NCBI GenBank assembly: GCA_046052345.1
Contig: JBJOMN010000022.1
Span: 158,209 to 222,208 of the forward strand
DNA: 64,000 nt
Origin: Pollutiaquabacter sp046052345
GTDB taxonomy: Bacteria > Bacteroidota > Bacteroidia > AKYH767-A > 2013-40CM-41-45
Direction: 5' to 3'
The notes beneath the pieces were generated by a model that saw only the letters and a program-made list of their open reading frames with translations, made no database searches and had not been told where the DNA came from. Shown here in pieces: positions 45,042 through 53,124 of this stretch (position 1 is the stretch's first letter; each line of letters starts with the position of its first letter). The position numbers and the translations under genes were made by a program.

Positions 45042-45127
45042 GCGGATAAATATGGCCATCGGCAAATGCTTGCACAATCATCCTAATAAGGATTATTAAA
45101 GAGAAAATCAAAGACCCCTGGCGGCAT

Positions 45128-45196
45128 AAGTGTAAAAAAACAGAAACAGTGTAAGTACACAGAAATTTCCTGCTCACTTACACTGTTTCTTGCACT
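45128..45196 (-). repeat. 68-base hairpin repeat, copy C (69 bases)
   Basis: Identical to copies A and B except for one extra A in the left A-run. It begins 14 bases beyond the 3' end of tRNA-Asn on the minus strand and has the form of its Rho-independent terminator. Confidence 0.95.
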
Positions 45197-45210
45197 CGCA
45201 CTTTAAGGTG

Positions 45211-45284
45211 CTCCCCCTCCTGGGCTCGAACCAGGGACCCTCTGATTAACAGTCAGATGCTCTAACCAGCTGAGCTAAGGAGGA
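45211..45284 (-). tRNA. tRNA-Asn (anticodon GTT)
   Basis: Reading the minus strand gives a full cloverleaf of 74 bases: acceptor TCCTCCT with AGGGGGA, D arm AGCTCAGCTGGTTAGAGC, anticodon arm CTGACTGTTAATCAG, T arm CCTGGTTCGAGCCCAGG and discriminator G. CCA is not encoded. The 68-base repeat C follows its 3' end directly. Between the tRNA 5' end and the kinase gene at 45460 there is only a short spacer with a weak -7-like TACCTTCG at 45434-45441. Confidence 0.96.
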
Positions 45285-45459
45285 ATGTTCCTTCTATCCG
45301 GCAATTCCGGGGAGAAGAGCCATTCCGATCCTTTTTTCAAGCCATCCGCCTTCGCTAACGCTTCGTCGGATTAAAGCACACCGAAAAGAGGTGTTTGGGG
45401 CCACAAAAGTAAGGAATATTTGAGAATTTCCAATACCTTCGCGCAAAATCCTGAAAAAC

Positions 45460-46383
45460 ATGAGTTTAGTCGTCGTCGGAACCGTCGCATTTGACGCCAT
45501 CGAGACCCCTTTCGGTAAAACCGATAAGATCATCGGCGGCGCCGCCACCTACTCCGGTACCTCCGCCTCCTACTTCACCAAGAACATCAAACTCGTCTCC
45601 GTCGTGGGCGACGACTTCCCCATGGAGATGATCCGGCAGTTCGGACACATGGGAATGTCCACCGAAGGACTGCAGGTACTAGCCGGTAAAAAGACCTTCT
45701 TCTGGTCGGGACGGTACCATGAGGACATGAACTCCCGCGATACGCTCGACACACAACTCAACGTGCTGCTCGAATTCGATCCCGTGATTCCGGCTTCGTA
45801 CCAGGACTGCGAGTTCCTCATGCTTTCCAACCTCATGCCGCAGCTGCAGCGCCAGGTCATCGAACGGCTGCACAAGCGTCCGAAACTCATCGTCATGGAT
45901 ACGATGAACTTCTGGATGGAAACACAGTGGGACGAACTGATGAAGACCATACGTCTTGTTGACGTCCTCACCGTGAACGACTCCGAAGCCCGCCAACTCT
46001 CCGGCGAATACTCGCTGGTGCGTGCCGCTCAGAAGATCATGGCGATGGGTCCGCGTTATCTCATCATCAAGAAAGGCGAACACGGCGCACTGCTCTTCCA
46101 CGAAGACCAGATCTTCTTCGCCCCTGCCCTTCCCCTCGAGGAAGTGTTCGATCCGACCGGCGCAGGCGATACCTTCGCCGGCGGATTCATCGGCCACATC
46201 GCCGCCACCCGCGACATCTCCTTCGAGAACATGAAACGCGGCATCATCTTCGGGTCCGCGATGGCATCGTTCTGCGTGGAGAAGTTCGGACTCGAACGCG
46301 TCATCGGCCTTTCACAATCTGAAATCGAACAGCGCGTCCAGGAGTTCGTGGACCTCGTGCAGTTCGATATCCAGCTGGTGTGA
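45460..46383 (+). CDS. PfkB/ribokinase-family sugar kinase
   Basis: 307 residues. The PfkB signature is complete: IIGGAATYSGTSASYF near the N-terminus (24-39) and DPTGAGDTFAGGF (231-243) with catalytic D237 and the anion-hole Gly pair. The lid and substrate regions (FWSGRYHEDMNSRDTLDTQLN) do not match ribokinase or fructokinase closely; adenosine- or other nucleoside-type substrates are possible. It is followed 17 bases later by a lipoprotein gene on the same strand. Confidence 0.9.
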   Translation: MSLVVVGTVAFDAIETPFGKTDKIIGGAATYSGTSASYFTKNIKLVSVVGDDFPMEMIRQFGHMGMSTEGLQVLAGKKTFFWSGRYHEDMNSRDTLDTQLNVLLEFDPVIPASYQDCEFLMLSNLMPQLQRQVIERLHKRPKLIVMDTMNFWMETQWDELMKTIRLVDVLTVNDSEARQLSGEYSLVRAAQKIMAMGPRYLIIKKGEHGALLFHEDQIFFAPALPLEEVFDPTGAGDTFAGGFIGHIAATRDISFENMKRGIIFGSAMASFCVEKFGLERVIGLSQSEIEQRVQEFVDLVQFDIQLV

Positions 46384-46400
46384 ATCAATAAAAACGTTTC

Positions 46401-46898
46401 ATGAAAAGAACAGCACTTCTCTTTCTCTTAGTCGCATCACTGAGTTCCTGTTCGAAATTCCACACAGGCACTGTGCGCAGCACGGATATCTACGGTCCGG
46501 GCGTCCTCCAAAAACCTGTCGTCGCAGAGCTCTCCGTGAACGAAACGCGCGTCCAGGGGACATTCTCCGGTCGCAAGTCGAAAGGCCTCGAAAACCTGAA
46601 GCAGCTTGCCATGCTGGATGCGATAAACAAATCGAAAGCAGATGTACTGGTGGAGCCGACGTTCGATGTATCTACGGTAGGTAGAAAAGTGACTGTGAAT
46701 GTTTCCGGTTTCCCGGCGACATACACCAATTTCCATTCGATCAAGACCGATGAAGTGGATCTGTTCAAGGCGGGCGCCTTGAAGAAAGCGGCTGTTTATA
46801 CCAAGGACGAGCCGCGCAAAGGCAGACCGGGCCGGACGGCTGCAATCAGCGTAGGCTCCGGAGTGGCGTTTCTGCTGTTATTACTTGCTTTGTTGTAG
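46401..46898 (+). CDS. hypothetical lipoprotein with C-terminal membrane segment
   Basis: 165 residues. Lipoprotein signal MKRTALLFLLVASLSSC with C17; the mature start CSKFHTG lacks the acidic export signal, so an inner-leaflet location is expected. The region 40-115 (VVAELSVNETRVQGTFSGRK, AMLDAINKSKADVLVEPTFDV) resembles small Bacteroidota lipoproteins of unknown role. A last hydrophobic segment (GSGVAFLLLLLALL, 152-165) could be a second anchor. Probably co-transcribed with the sugar kinase and ended by the terminator at 46930. Confidence 0.7.
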   Translation: MKRTALLFLLVASLSSCSKFHTGTVRSTDIYGPGVLQKPVVAELSVNETRVQGTFSGRKSKGLENLKQLAMLDAINKSKADVLVEPTFDVSTVGRKVTVNVSGFPATYTNFHSIKTDEVDLFKAGALKKAAVYTKDEPRKGRPGRTAAISVGSGVAFLLLLLALL

Positions 46899-46929
46899 GC
46901 GATAGCCAACTGATAAATTCAGTACTTTC

Positions 46930-46969
46930 AACCCGAAGATTCGATTATAATCTTCGGGTTTAATTTTTT
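46930..46969 (+). terminator. Rho-independent terminator after the sugar kinase operon
   Basis: AACCCGAAGATT and AATCTTCGGGTT form a perfect 12-base stem with a seven-base loop, followed by TAATTTTTT. Confidence 0.93.
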
Positions 46970-46981
46970 CAGTCTGTCAAC

Positions 46982-48724
46982 ATGATAAAGTCAATATACC
47001 GGACTTCGTTGTTTTTTATTTCTCTGTACGCTGCGCTCATTGCCATAACCCCCTCCTCTTCCGGGCAGCTCGTACATATCGGATTCGGAAGCGATACCAC
47101 ATATATTGTTCCGGCCGGAGTCTATTCCGTGGAGATAAAGGCGTGGGGTGGCGGCGGAGGCGGCGGTGGAAAAGACGAACCGTCGTACCATCCTGACCCT
47201 GATATGGCCGGAGGCGCAGGCGGCGGCGGCAGTTTTGTCACAGTTAAAAAATGTGTGACGCCGGGACAAACAATTGACATCCGTATCGGTCTCGGTGGAG
47301 CAAAAGGCTACGGATGTACAGACAGTGCCAATGGTGGAGTCGGAGGCTTCGGTTATTCCAACGGAGGAAACGGCGGAAAGGCCGGACCTTTGTATTGTTC
47401 CGGAACAGGTGGAGGAGGTGGAGGCGCGACATCGGTAATAATAAACGGGTCAGTGGTATTGGTGGCCGCAGGTGGTGGTGGTGGTGGCGGTGCCGGTTGC
47501 TCCAGTATCGGAGCAAATGGTGGTGCCGGTGACAGGAATGGTCGTGCATCCACTTTAGGTGCTGCGGGAATTGCCGGAGGTAATTTCGGTAATTCCATAG
47601 GCGCTCCCGGCAGCAGTCACCAAAAAGACGGCGGTGGTGGTGGTGGTGGTGGTGGCGGGTACATCAGCGGTGGATCGGGAGGCGGATGCGGTCCGCCTAT
47701 CGATGATACTACCTGTTCACCTTATGACTGCGGTGCGGGCGGTGGTGGTGGTGGTCTCAGTTATGCACCCGGAGGAAACATCATAGCAGGTAGGGATTCA
47801 ATACCCGGCAACGCTGCGGATCCTGATTTACTTATTCAACGTGGTTACGGCGGTTTTCGTGCAGCACCTGATTACGTAAACGGTCAGAAGGGAAGTGACG
47901 GATATGTCGTCATTACTTCCGTTGATTCGGGCCCCAACTTGCAGATTTACGGCGATACGCTTCTTTGTGAAGGGGAAACACTTCATCTGCAAGTGATCGG
48001 ATCGGGACTTGGATATGATTGGTCGTTGCCGGGGGGAACTACCGTCTCTTCTAGCAATGTACTTCTGCCTGATATACATCCCGTCCAGAGCGGGATTTAT
48101 TCCGCAACAACGCCAACGTCCATCGCCTGCCGACAATACGGACAAATTCATGTGCAGGTAGTTCCATCACCGGTGGCCGGATTCAGCGTAACTCCATCCA
48201 ATCCGAGCCAATTTACCCCGGGGGTCCAGTTTAACAACCAATCTACCGCGGATGCGGTTTCTTGGATTTGGCTTTTTGGCGACGGAACCACCAGCAATCA
48301 ATCATCGCCCCAGCACACCTATCCTACGGATTCGCCCGGGACCTACCATGCGACTTTGATTGTCACAAACTCCATCGGGTGCATAGATACCGTTACCTAT
48401 AGCATTGAAGTTGAACCTGAATTCACCTTCTATGTTCCAAATGCTTTTACTCCGGACGGCGACGGCATCAATGATTTCTTTCATGCTTATGGTATGGGAA
48501 TCAAATGTTATCACTTTGAAATCTATGAAAGATGGGGGCGTCTTATATGGGAGTCGGATGATTTGAATGATACATGGAACGGTCAGGTGGTCCGTAACGG
48601 ACCCGTTCCGTTTGAAAGGACCGATGAGCCCGCCCAGATGGATGTTTACGTTTGGCGAGCCGAGTTATGTGATTTGCGCGACCGAACTTACGTCTACTAC
48701 GGACGGGTTTCCATCGTCCGGTGA
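46982..48724 (+). CDS. glycine-rich secreted protein with PKD domain and type B T9SS C-terminus
   Basis: 580 residues with signal peptide (MIKSIYRTSLFFISLYAALIAITPSSSG). Residues of about 55-300 are extremely Gly-rich (runs of 7-8 Gly) in the arrangement of glycine-rich receptor-type domains, starting from the DTTYIVPAGVYSVEIKAWGG block. An Ig/PKD part follows (about 315-470; SWIWLFGDGTTSNQSSPQHTY). The C-terminus is the gliding-motility-associated type B T9SS domain (YVPNAFTPDGDGINDFF...IYERWGRLIWES). Likely extracellular and self-associating; ligand unknown. Repeated GGT/GGC codons make the DNA locally repetitive. Confidence 0.9.
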   Translation: MIKSIYRTSLFFISLYAALIAITPSSSGQLVHIGFGSDTTYIVPAGVYSVEIKAWGGGGGGGGKDEPSYHPDPDMAGGAGGGGSFVTVKKCVTPGQTIDIRIGLGGAKGYGCTDSANGGVGGFGYSNGGNGGKAGPLYCSGTGGGGGGATSVIINGSVVLVAAGGGGGGGAGCSSIGANGGAGDRNGRASTLGAAGIAGGNFGNSIGAPGSSHQKDGGGGGGGGGGYISGGSGGGCGPPIDDTTCSPYDCGAGGGGGGLSYAPGGNIIAGRDSIPGNAADPDLLIQRGYGGFRAAPDYVNGQKGSDGYVVITSVDSGPNLQIYGDTLLCEGETLHLQVIGSGLGYDWSLPGGTTVSSSNVLLPDIHPVQSGIYSATTPTSIACRQYGQIHVQVVPSPVAGFSVTPSNPSQFTPGVQFNNQSTADAVSWIWLFGDGTTSNQSSPQHTYPTDSPGTYHATLIVTNSIGCIDTVTYSIEVEPEFTFYVPNAFTPDGDGINDFFHAYGMGIKCYHFEIYERWGRLIWESDDLNDTWNGQVVRNGPVPFERTDEPAQMDVYVWRAELCDLRDRTYVYYGRVSIVR

Positions 48725-48795
48725 ACGGTGATTAATAACCGGTAAGCAGGAAATTATTCCCGTATAATACGAGTAATAAAAAGAGGGATGGGTAG

Positions 48796-49065
48796 TCACT
48801 TCCCCTTCCAACGCTCCAACCGCGGCAGCTGCTTGAGCGCCAGCCGGCGGAACAGCCACGGCCACTTCATCTCCTCACGAAGTACCTTTTCTACAATGCC
48901 CTGCATTTGTGAAAGGGTCATGCCCGGATCCTTGAAACGTCCGTCGGCATAGCAGCTGCTGCAATACATCGTGCTGCGGGATCCGTCTGTCTCGCTTCCG
49001 CCTCCCAGCGGGTCTTTCTTCAGCGGCATGCCGCAGGACTGACATTGTTTGTACTTCTTAGCCAT
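48796..49065 (-). CDS. putative zinc ribbon domain protein (89 aa)
   Basis: The first 45 residues hold two Cys pairs, CQSCGMPL (C8, C11) and MYCSSCYADG (C35, C38), the pattern of the 'putative zinc ribbon' family in which the C-terminal half is MTLSQMQGIVEKVLREEM. Small cytoplasmic protein; function unknown. Its length and motif spacing fit the family. It is convergent with the glycine-rich protein gene. Confidence 0.88.
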   Translation of the reverse strand: MAKKYKQCQSCGMPLKKDPLGGGSETDGSRSTMYCSSCYADGRFKDPGMTLSQMQGIVEKVLREEMKWPWLFRRLALKQLPRLERWKGK

Positions 49066-49240
49066 TCGAAAGTGTTTCCGGTTTGAAAAGACAGGTAGCG
49101 CCGAGATGTCCCGAAGGATCCTTCAAAAGTAATGGAGGAATCCGGAAGTTCATTCATCGCCGAAAGGAGGAATATGACGAAAATCATAGAACATTACTGA
49201 CTCTTTTAATTACATTGGCCTTATACCTCTTCCATAATTT

Positions 49241-49828
49241 ATGAAAAGCCCGCTGATTGAACAGGAAATACAACGCCTGGAGACGTACAACAAAAAAGGA
49301 GAAAGCTATGCCAATGCGAACGGCAGCTTCGGATGGCGAAACCCGATCCGGCAGGACACGGGAAAAATCCTGGAAAGCCTGGTCATTTCGGCCCGACCGA
49401 AACGGATCCTGGAGTTCGGTACGGCCCACGGACTCTCGGCGCTGTACCTGGTACTCGGACTGAATCCTGATGACGGGGGTTTCATCGACACCGTCGAGTT
49501 CGATACGGCGGTAGCTAACGATTCCCAAGAACGGTTCGATACGCTCACTGTTCCCATACGCGTCCACGCTTTGGATGCGCAGGAAGCGATTTCCGGCCTG
49601 ACCGGAACCTACGACATGGTCTTTTTCGATGCGCAAAAAAGCCACTATCTTCCTCAATTACTGGCGCTACTGGAAAAGAAACTGGCTGGTCCCGGAACAG
49701 TGCTTCTTGCCGACAATGTGATCGACCGCGAATCCGAATGCCGTGATTTCCTGGATTGGTTCGTTGCCAACAATGTGAACCACACCATCATTCCGACCGA
49801 ATGCGGGCTATTGGTGGCCCGTCTCTGA
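49241..49828 (+). CDS. class I SAM-dependent O-methyltransferase
   Basis: 195 residues with the catechol/caffeoyl O-methyltransferase (YrrM-like) layout: SAM motif I ILEFGTAHGLSALYL (about 56-70), acidic motif DTVEFDTAV, motif III YDMVFFDAQKSHY (about 123-135) with the metal/catalytic Asp, and LLADNVIDRES near the end. It is the first gene of a same-strand trio with a sulfotransferase (17-base gap) and a DinB-like protein (9-base gap), which suggests modification of one small molecule or lipid. Confidence 0.88.
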   Translation: MKSPLIEQEIQRLETYNKKGESYANANGSFGWRNPIRQDTGKILESLVISARPKRILEFGTAHGLSALYLVLGLNPDDGGFIDTVEFDTAVANDSQERFDTLTVPIRVHALDAQEAISGLTGTYDMVFFDAQKSHYLPQLLALLEKKLAGPGTVLLADNVIDRESECRDFLDWFVANNVNHTIIPTECGLLVARL

Positions 49829-49845
49829 TTTTCGCCTCAGGAAAC

Positions 49846-50829
49846 ATGTCATCAGCGAACAACCATGGCGGACTCATTTCGTTCCTCCCGAACGATCCGC
49901 TAAACGAAATGGGATTCCTGCATAAAGTATGGAACGGGCACGTTTATCCGCCGTTCCTGGATATCAAGGCGATGGCGGAGCTTCGCAGCACGTGGGACAC
50001 GGACGAGAATGATGTTTTCATATGCACCCATCAGAAGTCAGGAACACACCTTACCAAGAAGTTCGTGTGTGAGATCCTGCGCACATCGGTCGATTATCCT
50101 TCCTCCAACGGCATTTCTACGGGTGATATCGGCCACCACACTATTCCATGGCCGGAGGTGATGGCCTCCCAATACGGTATGGAACATTTTCGTCGCTTCC
50201 TGGATGCGACCAAAGGATATCCGAGGGTATGGTATATGCATAGCGCTTGGTATGATTTGCCGTTTCGCTCCGTGCACCCGGAATCCAAATTCATACATGT
50301 GTTCAGGGATCCTCGCGGTGCCGCAGTGTCCCAGTACTTTTTTTATAAATCACATCCGATGCTGGGTGTAAGCGACGGGCTGACCATGGACTTTTTCGTA
50401 GACCTGTTCACGCAAGGAGGATTATACTTCGGCGATTACCACGTCCACACACTGGACTGGATCAACGAGTGCCGCGGAAAGATTCCTGCAGAACAACTCC
50501 TCGTGCTGCGCTACGAAGACCTGGTCGAGCGGAAAGCCGATGTTACCCGGAGACTTCACGGATTCCTTATCGGGGATGGAGCCCTTGTTCCGGAGCAATT
50601 GTCAGCCATCACAGCCGCTACAGGATTCGACGCAATGAAAAAAGAGATGACCGTGAATCCGCAAAGCTTCCATTTCAATCCGCAGAAATTCTTCAGGGCC
50701 GGAAAAACGGACGACTGGAACGACAAGCTCACGGAAGACCAGATTGACCGTATTAACAAGAAATCTGAAAAAGTATGGGGCCCCGGTCATCTTGAAAGTC
50801 CCGACCTTTCCGGTGTTAACACCTTATAG
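49846..50829 (+). CDS. PAPS-dependent sulfotransferase
   Basis: 327 residues from the ATG at 49846 (a longer reading from 49756 overlaps the methyltransferase and is unlikely). The 5'-phosphosulfate loop is CTHQKSGTHLTKK (60-72) and the 3'-phosphate motif is FRDPRGAAVSQYFFYKS, both typical of cytosolic-type Sulfotransfer_1 enzymes. The C-terminal FFRAGKTDDWNDKLTEDQ matches the RKG-like 3'-phosphate region (RxGxxxDW). It moves sulfate from PAPS to a hydroxyl; the acceptor is unknown. Middle gene of the methyltransferase-sulfotransferase-DinB group. Confidence 0.9.
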   Translation: MSSANNHGGLISFLPNDPLNEMGFLHKVWNGHVYPPFLDIKAMAELRSTWDTDENDVFICTHQKSGTHLTKKFVCEILRTSVDYPSSNGISTGDIGHHTIPWPEVMASQYGMEHFRRFLDATKGYPRVWYMHSAWYDLPFRSVHPESKFIHVFRDPRGAAVSQYFFYKSHPMLGVSDGLTMDFFVDLFTQGGLYFGDYHVHTLDWINECRGKIPAEQLLVLRYEDLVERKADVTRRLHGFLIGDGALVPEQLSAITAATGFDAMKKEMTVNPQSFHFNPQKFFRAGKTDDWNDKLTEDQIDRINKKSEKVWGPGHLESPDLSGVNTL

Positions 50830-50838
50830 AGAACCATC

Positions 50839-51300
50839 ATGTCTTTCAACTTGATTACAGACATCCGTGAAATCATCCTGAGGGATCTTCAAAATCTTAA
50901 AGAAGAGGTGAGCAGTACGAAAGCGGAACTGCTTTGGGAACCGTTACCGGGTATCATCAATCCTGTAGGAACACTCGCATTCCATCTCTGCGGCAACCTT
51001 CGCCATTTCATCGGCGCTGTCCTTGGTAAGGACGGATATGTCCGGGACCGTGAAGCGGAGTTTAGTAATAAATATTTTTCCAAAGAGGAGCTGTTGGCTC
51101 ACATCGATGCCACGATCGGGGCAGTGTCAAATTCATTGACGTTGCTGAAGGAAGAAGACCTTCATCGCGAAATGCCGGACACACCACCTCAGCACAAAGG
51201 AAGAACCGTCGGATTCTTTCTGATACAACTCTGCTGCCATCTCTCCAGGCACCGTGGACAACTGGATTACCTTCGAAGAATCAGCGCTGCGACTCCATGA
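50839..51300 (+). CDS. DinB/DUF1572-type helical metalloprotein
   Basis: 153 residues. Four-helix DinB-like fold with the usual His triad positions: FHLCGNLRHFIGAVLG (His49 and His55 region) and CHLSRHRGQLDYLR near the C-terminus. DinB-like proteins bind a divalent metal; some are thiol transferases (mycothiol or bacillithiol S-transferases), others are uncharacterised. It follows the sulfotransferase by 9 bases, so the two are likely translated from one mRNA. Confidence 0.85.
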   Translation: MSFNLITDIREIILRDLQNLKEEVSSTKAELLWEPLPGIINPVGTLAFHLCGNLRHFIGAVLGKDGYVRDREAEFSNKYFSKEELLAHIDATIGAVSNSLTLLKEEDLHREMPDTPPQHKGRTVGFFLIQLCCHLSRHRGQLDYLRRISAATP

Positions 51301-51316
51301 AGCTGAACGGCGCGTC

Positions 51317-52957
51317 TCAGGCGATGAACGAAATCTCTTTCGCCACGTTCGCACCGGTCTCGGCGGCTCCTTCCATATATCCCTGAAACCAAAGACTGCA
51401 GTGCTCTCCGGCGAAATACAACTTGCCTACATTCTTTCCCTCGTATCCCATGATGGTGGTGACTTGCCCTACCCTCCAGCAGGCATAGCTTCCCTGCGAC
51501 CACGGATTGGTCGGCCAATGAATGAGTTTTGATACGCCGTTATAAGTAGCAGCGGTCCCCGGCCACATGGCGTCGAGCTGCCCGAGCATGACAGGCGCCT
51601 GCGATGTGCTGAGATTCGTTCCCTGATTGCCGCCCTGGAAGACAGTATAGCTGCCGTTCGTGCCCGGCTGCATGCGGGTTCCGTCCCATCCCGTCTGAAT
51701 GAACTGCGACGGATTCGCAGGACTTCCGTTGGTGAAGACGCCTCCGGAGTGACCGTAGTCCCTCCATTTTCTGGCCGAAAATCCGAGGAGCAGTTTAGCG
51801 TTCGTACCGTATCCGAGATGCTGTATCGCATTCGTTTTCCAAGAGGGAAGTTGCAGTCCCGAGAGATCTATGGTGCGCAGTATCGTAAAAGGCAGAGTGA
51901 CCACACAGATATCGGCAGTGACAGAAGCACCGCTGCGAAACCGGATGACATATTGTCCGGAAGTGTTCATGGAAATCCTTGTAACCTGCCGCCGGAGCTG
52001 GATCTGTCCGGATAAAGCGTTCGTCAATGCCTCTACGATACGGCTGTTTCCGCCTTCCACCTTGAAACGTTCATCGCTGAGTCCGAAGATGTCATACCGG
52101 TTGTTTCCGCCGTTGATGGTGAAAAGAAAAAGGAAATTGATGGCCGACTGGTCGTTGACTTCCCGGCCATACTCGGTAAGATACGCCTGTTCGAGACCCT
52201 TGCGTAAAAAAAGCGTATTGGGCATACCGATCCGGTCGAAATAGGAGCTGATGCTCATCGAATCGAACAGCTGTACGGAAGTATTGTAGTTGGAAGCATC
52301 GAAATTGGTCGGAAGCGACTGTATGTCGGAGGCGATGATGGACGAATACGGTGCAAACGCGTTCATCACCTCCGCTTCGGTATAATGTCGCCCGTCAATA
52401 TAGAATGTATCGTTCAGATACCCGGATTCTGCCGCAGTGTCGGTATCCAGCAGGAAGAGGTTGAACTCCGCGGCCAGGTCGCGCATGTGCTTGTGTCCGG
52501 TGTCGATAAACTCGCCGCCGCATTCGGTGTAGGTGCCGGGAGCCATGAAGTCCTGTCTCGTCAGCACACGGCCGCCTGTACGGTCCGATCCCTCATAAAC
52601 CGTCGATACGATTCCACGCTTCTTCAGCTCGTATGCGCAATTGAGTCCTGCAAGACCTCCTCCCAGTATCGCGATGGAAAGTTGTGGGCCGGTCCTGAGT
52701 GATGGCGGAATCGGACCTTCGGCCGGTTGCAGCGAATCTTCTTTTGAGCATCCCGGAAGCAAGGCCACAAGTCCGGTGAACAGGGCGGCTTTGGTTACGT
52801 CGCTGATGAATCGCCTGCGGGAGAATTCATCGCGAACGATGTCCAGCTGCTTCTGTAACTCATCGACAGGGGGTGCGTCCGGCTGCCTGCTGATCTCGTT
52901 TAAAAGGTACGCCTTGCGTACCAGTCGTATGAATGATGATCTCGTAACCCTTGCCAT
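51317..52957 (-). CDS. Tat-exported flavin amine-oxidase-like lipoprotein
   Basis: 546 residues. A 45-residue helical prefix precedes a twin-arginine signal (SRRRFISDVTKAALFTGLVA, 46-65) that runs into a lipobox LLPGC (C70); the mature start CSKED fits the surface export signal. The FAD dinucleotide loop is ILGGGLAGLNCAYEL (97-111), followed by GSDRTGGRVLT, and the C-terminal FAD block is KLYFAGEHCSLWFQGYMEGAAETG. This is the flavin monoamine oxidase fold (tryptophan/polyamine/monoamine oxidase type); a prefix ahead of the Tat signal is common in Bacteroidota homologues. The substrate is unknown. A 7-base hairpin (52978-52995) sits in the leader. Confidence 0.88.
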   Translation of the reverse strand: MARVTRSSFIRLVRKAYLLNEISRQPDAPPVDELQKQLDIVRDEFSRRRFISDVTKAALFTGLVALLPGCSKEDSLQPAEGPIPPSLRTGPQLSIAILGGGLAGLNCAYELKKRGIVSTVYEGSDRTGGRVLTRQDFMAPGTYTECGGEFIDTGHKHMRDLAAEFNLFLLDTDTAAESGYLNDTFYIDGRHYTEAEVMNAFAPYSSIIASDIQSLPTNFDASNYNTSVQLFDSMSISSYFDRIGMPNTLFLRKGLEQAYLTEYGREVNDQSAINFLFLFTINGGNNRYDIFGLSDERFKVEGGNSRIVEALTNALSGQIQLRRQVTRISMNTSGQYVIRFRSGASVTADICVVTLPFTILRTIDLSGLQLPSWKTNAIQHLGYGTNAKLLLGFSARKWRDYGHSGGVFTNGSPANPSQFIQTGWDGTRMQPGTNGSYTVFQGGNQGTNLSTSQAPVMLGQLDAMWPGTAATYNGVSKLIHWPTNPWSQGSYACWRVGQVTTIMGYEGKNVGKLYFAGEHCSLWFQGYMEGAAETGANVAKEISFIA

Positions 52958-53040
52958 ATGCTGGATACTGATATACCGGACACCGGGTGGTGTCCTTCTC
53001 TAAATTAAGATGTGGAGACGATAACGGAGAGCATTTTAAC

Positions 53041-53124
53041 CCTTTTTATCCCAAGCGACCTTTTTATTGGCGAACAGCCTTTTTATCTTGGTAAATCGGA
53101 TGTTCTGCTTGGTAAAACGGATAC
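53041..53124. repeat. cluster of short direct repeats upstream of the amine-oxidase-like gene
   Basis: CCTTTTTAT occurs three times at 53041, 53059 and 53078 (18-19-base phasing), followed by two copies of CTTGGTAAAWCGGAT about 22 bases apart (from about 53087 and 53109). The cluster lies between the cyclase stop and the amine-oxidase-like gene, upstream of the latter. It may be a regulator-binding array; no known box is recognised. Confidence 0.5.

Noticed and set aside
43743..45196. CRISPR array
   Set aside because: Only three full repeat copies, 600-800 bases apart with genes between them, and no spacer-sized gaps or cas genes.
43743..45196. Integron attC cassette array
   Set aside because: The repeats have long inverted arms, but no GTTRRRY/RYYYAAC core was found in either orientation and no integron integrase is present.
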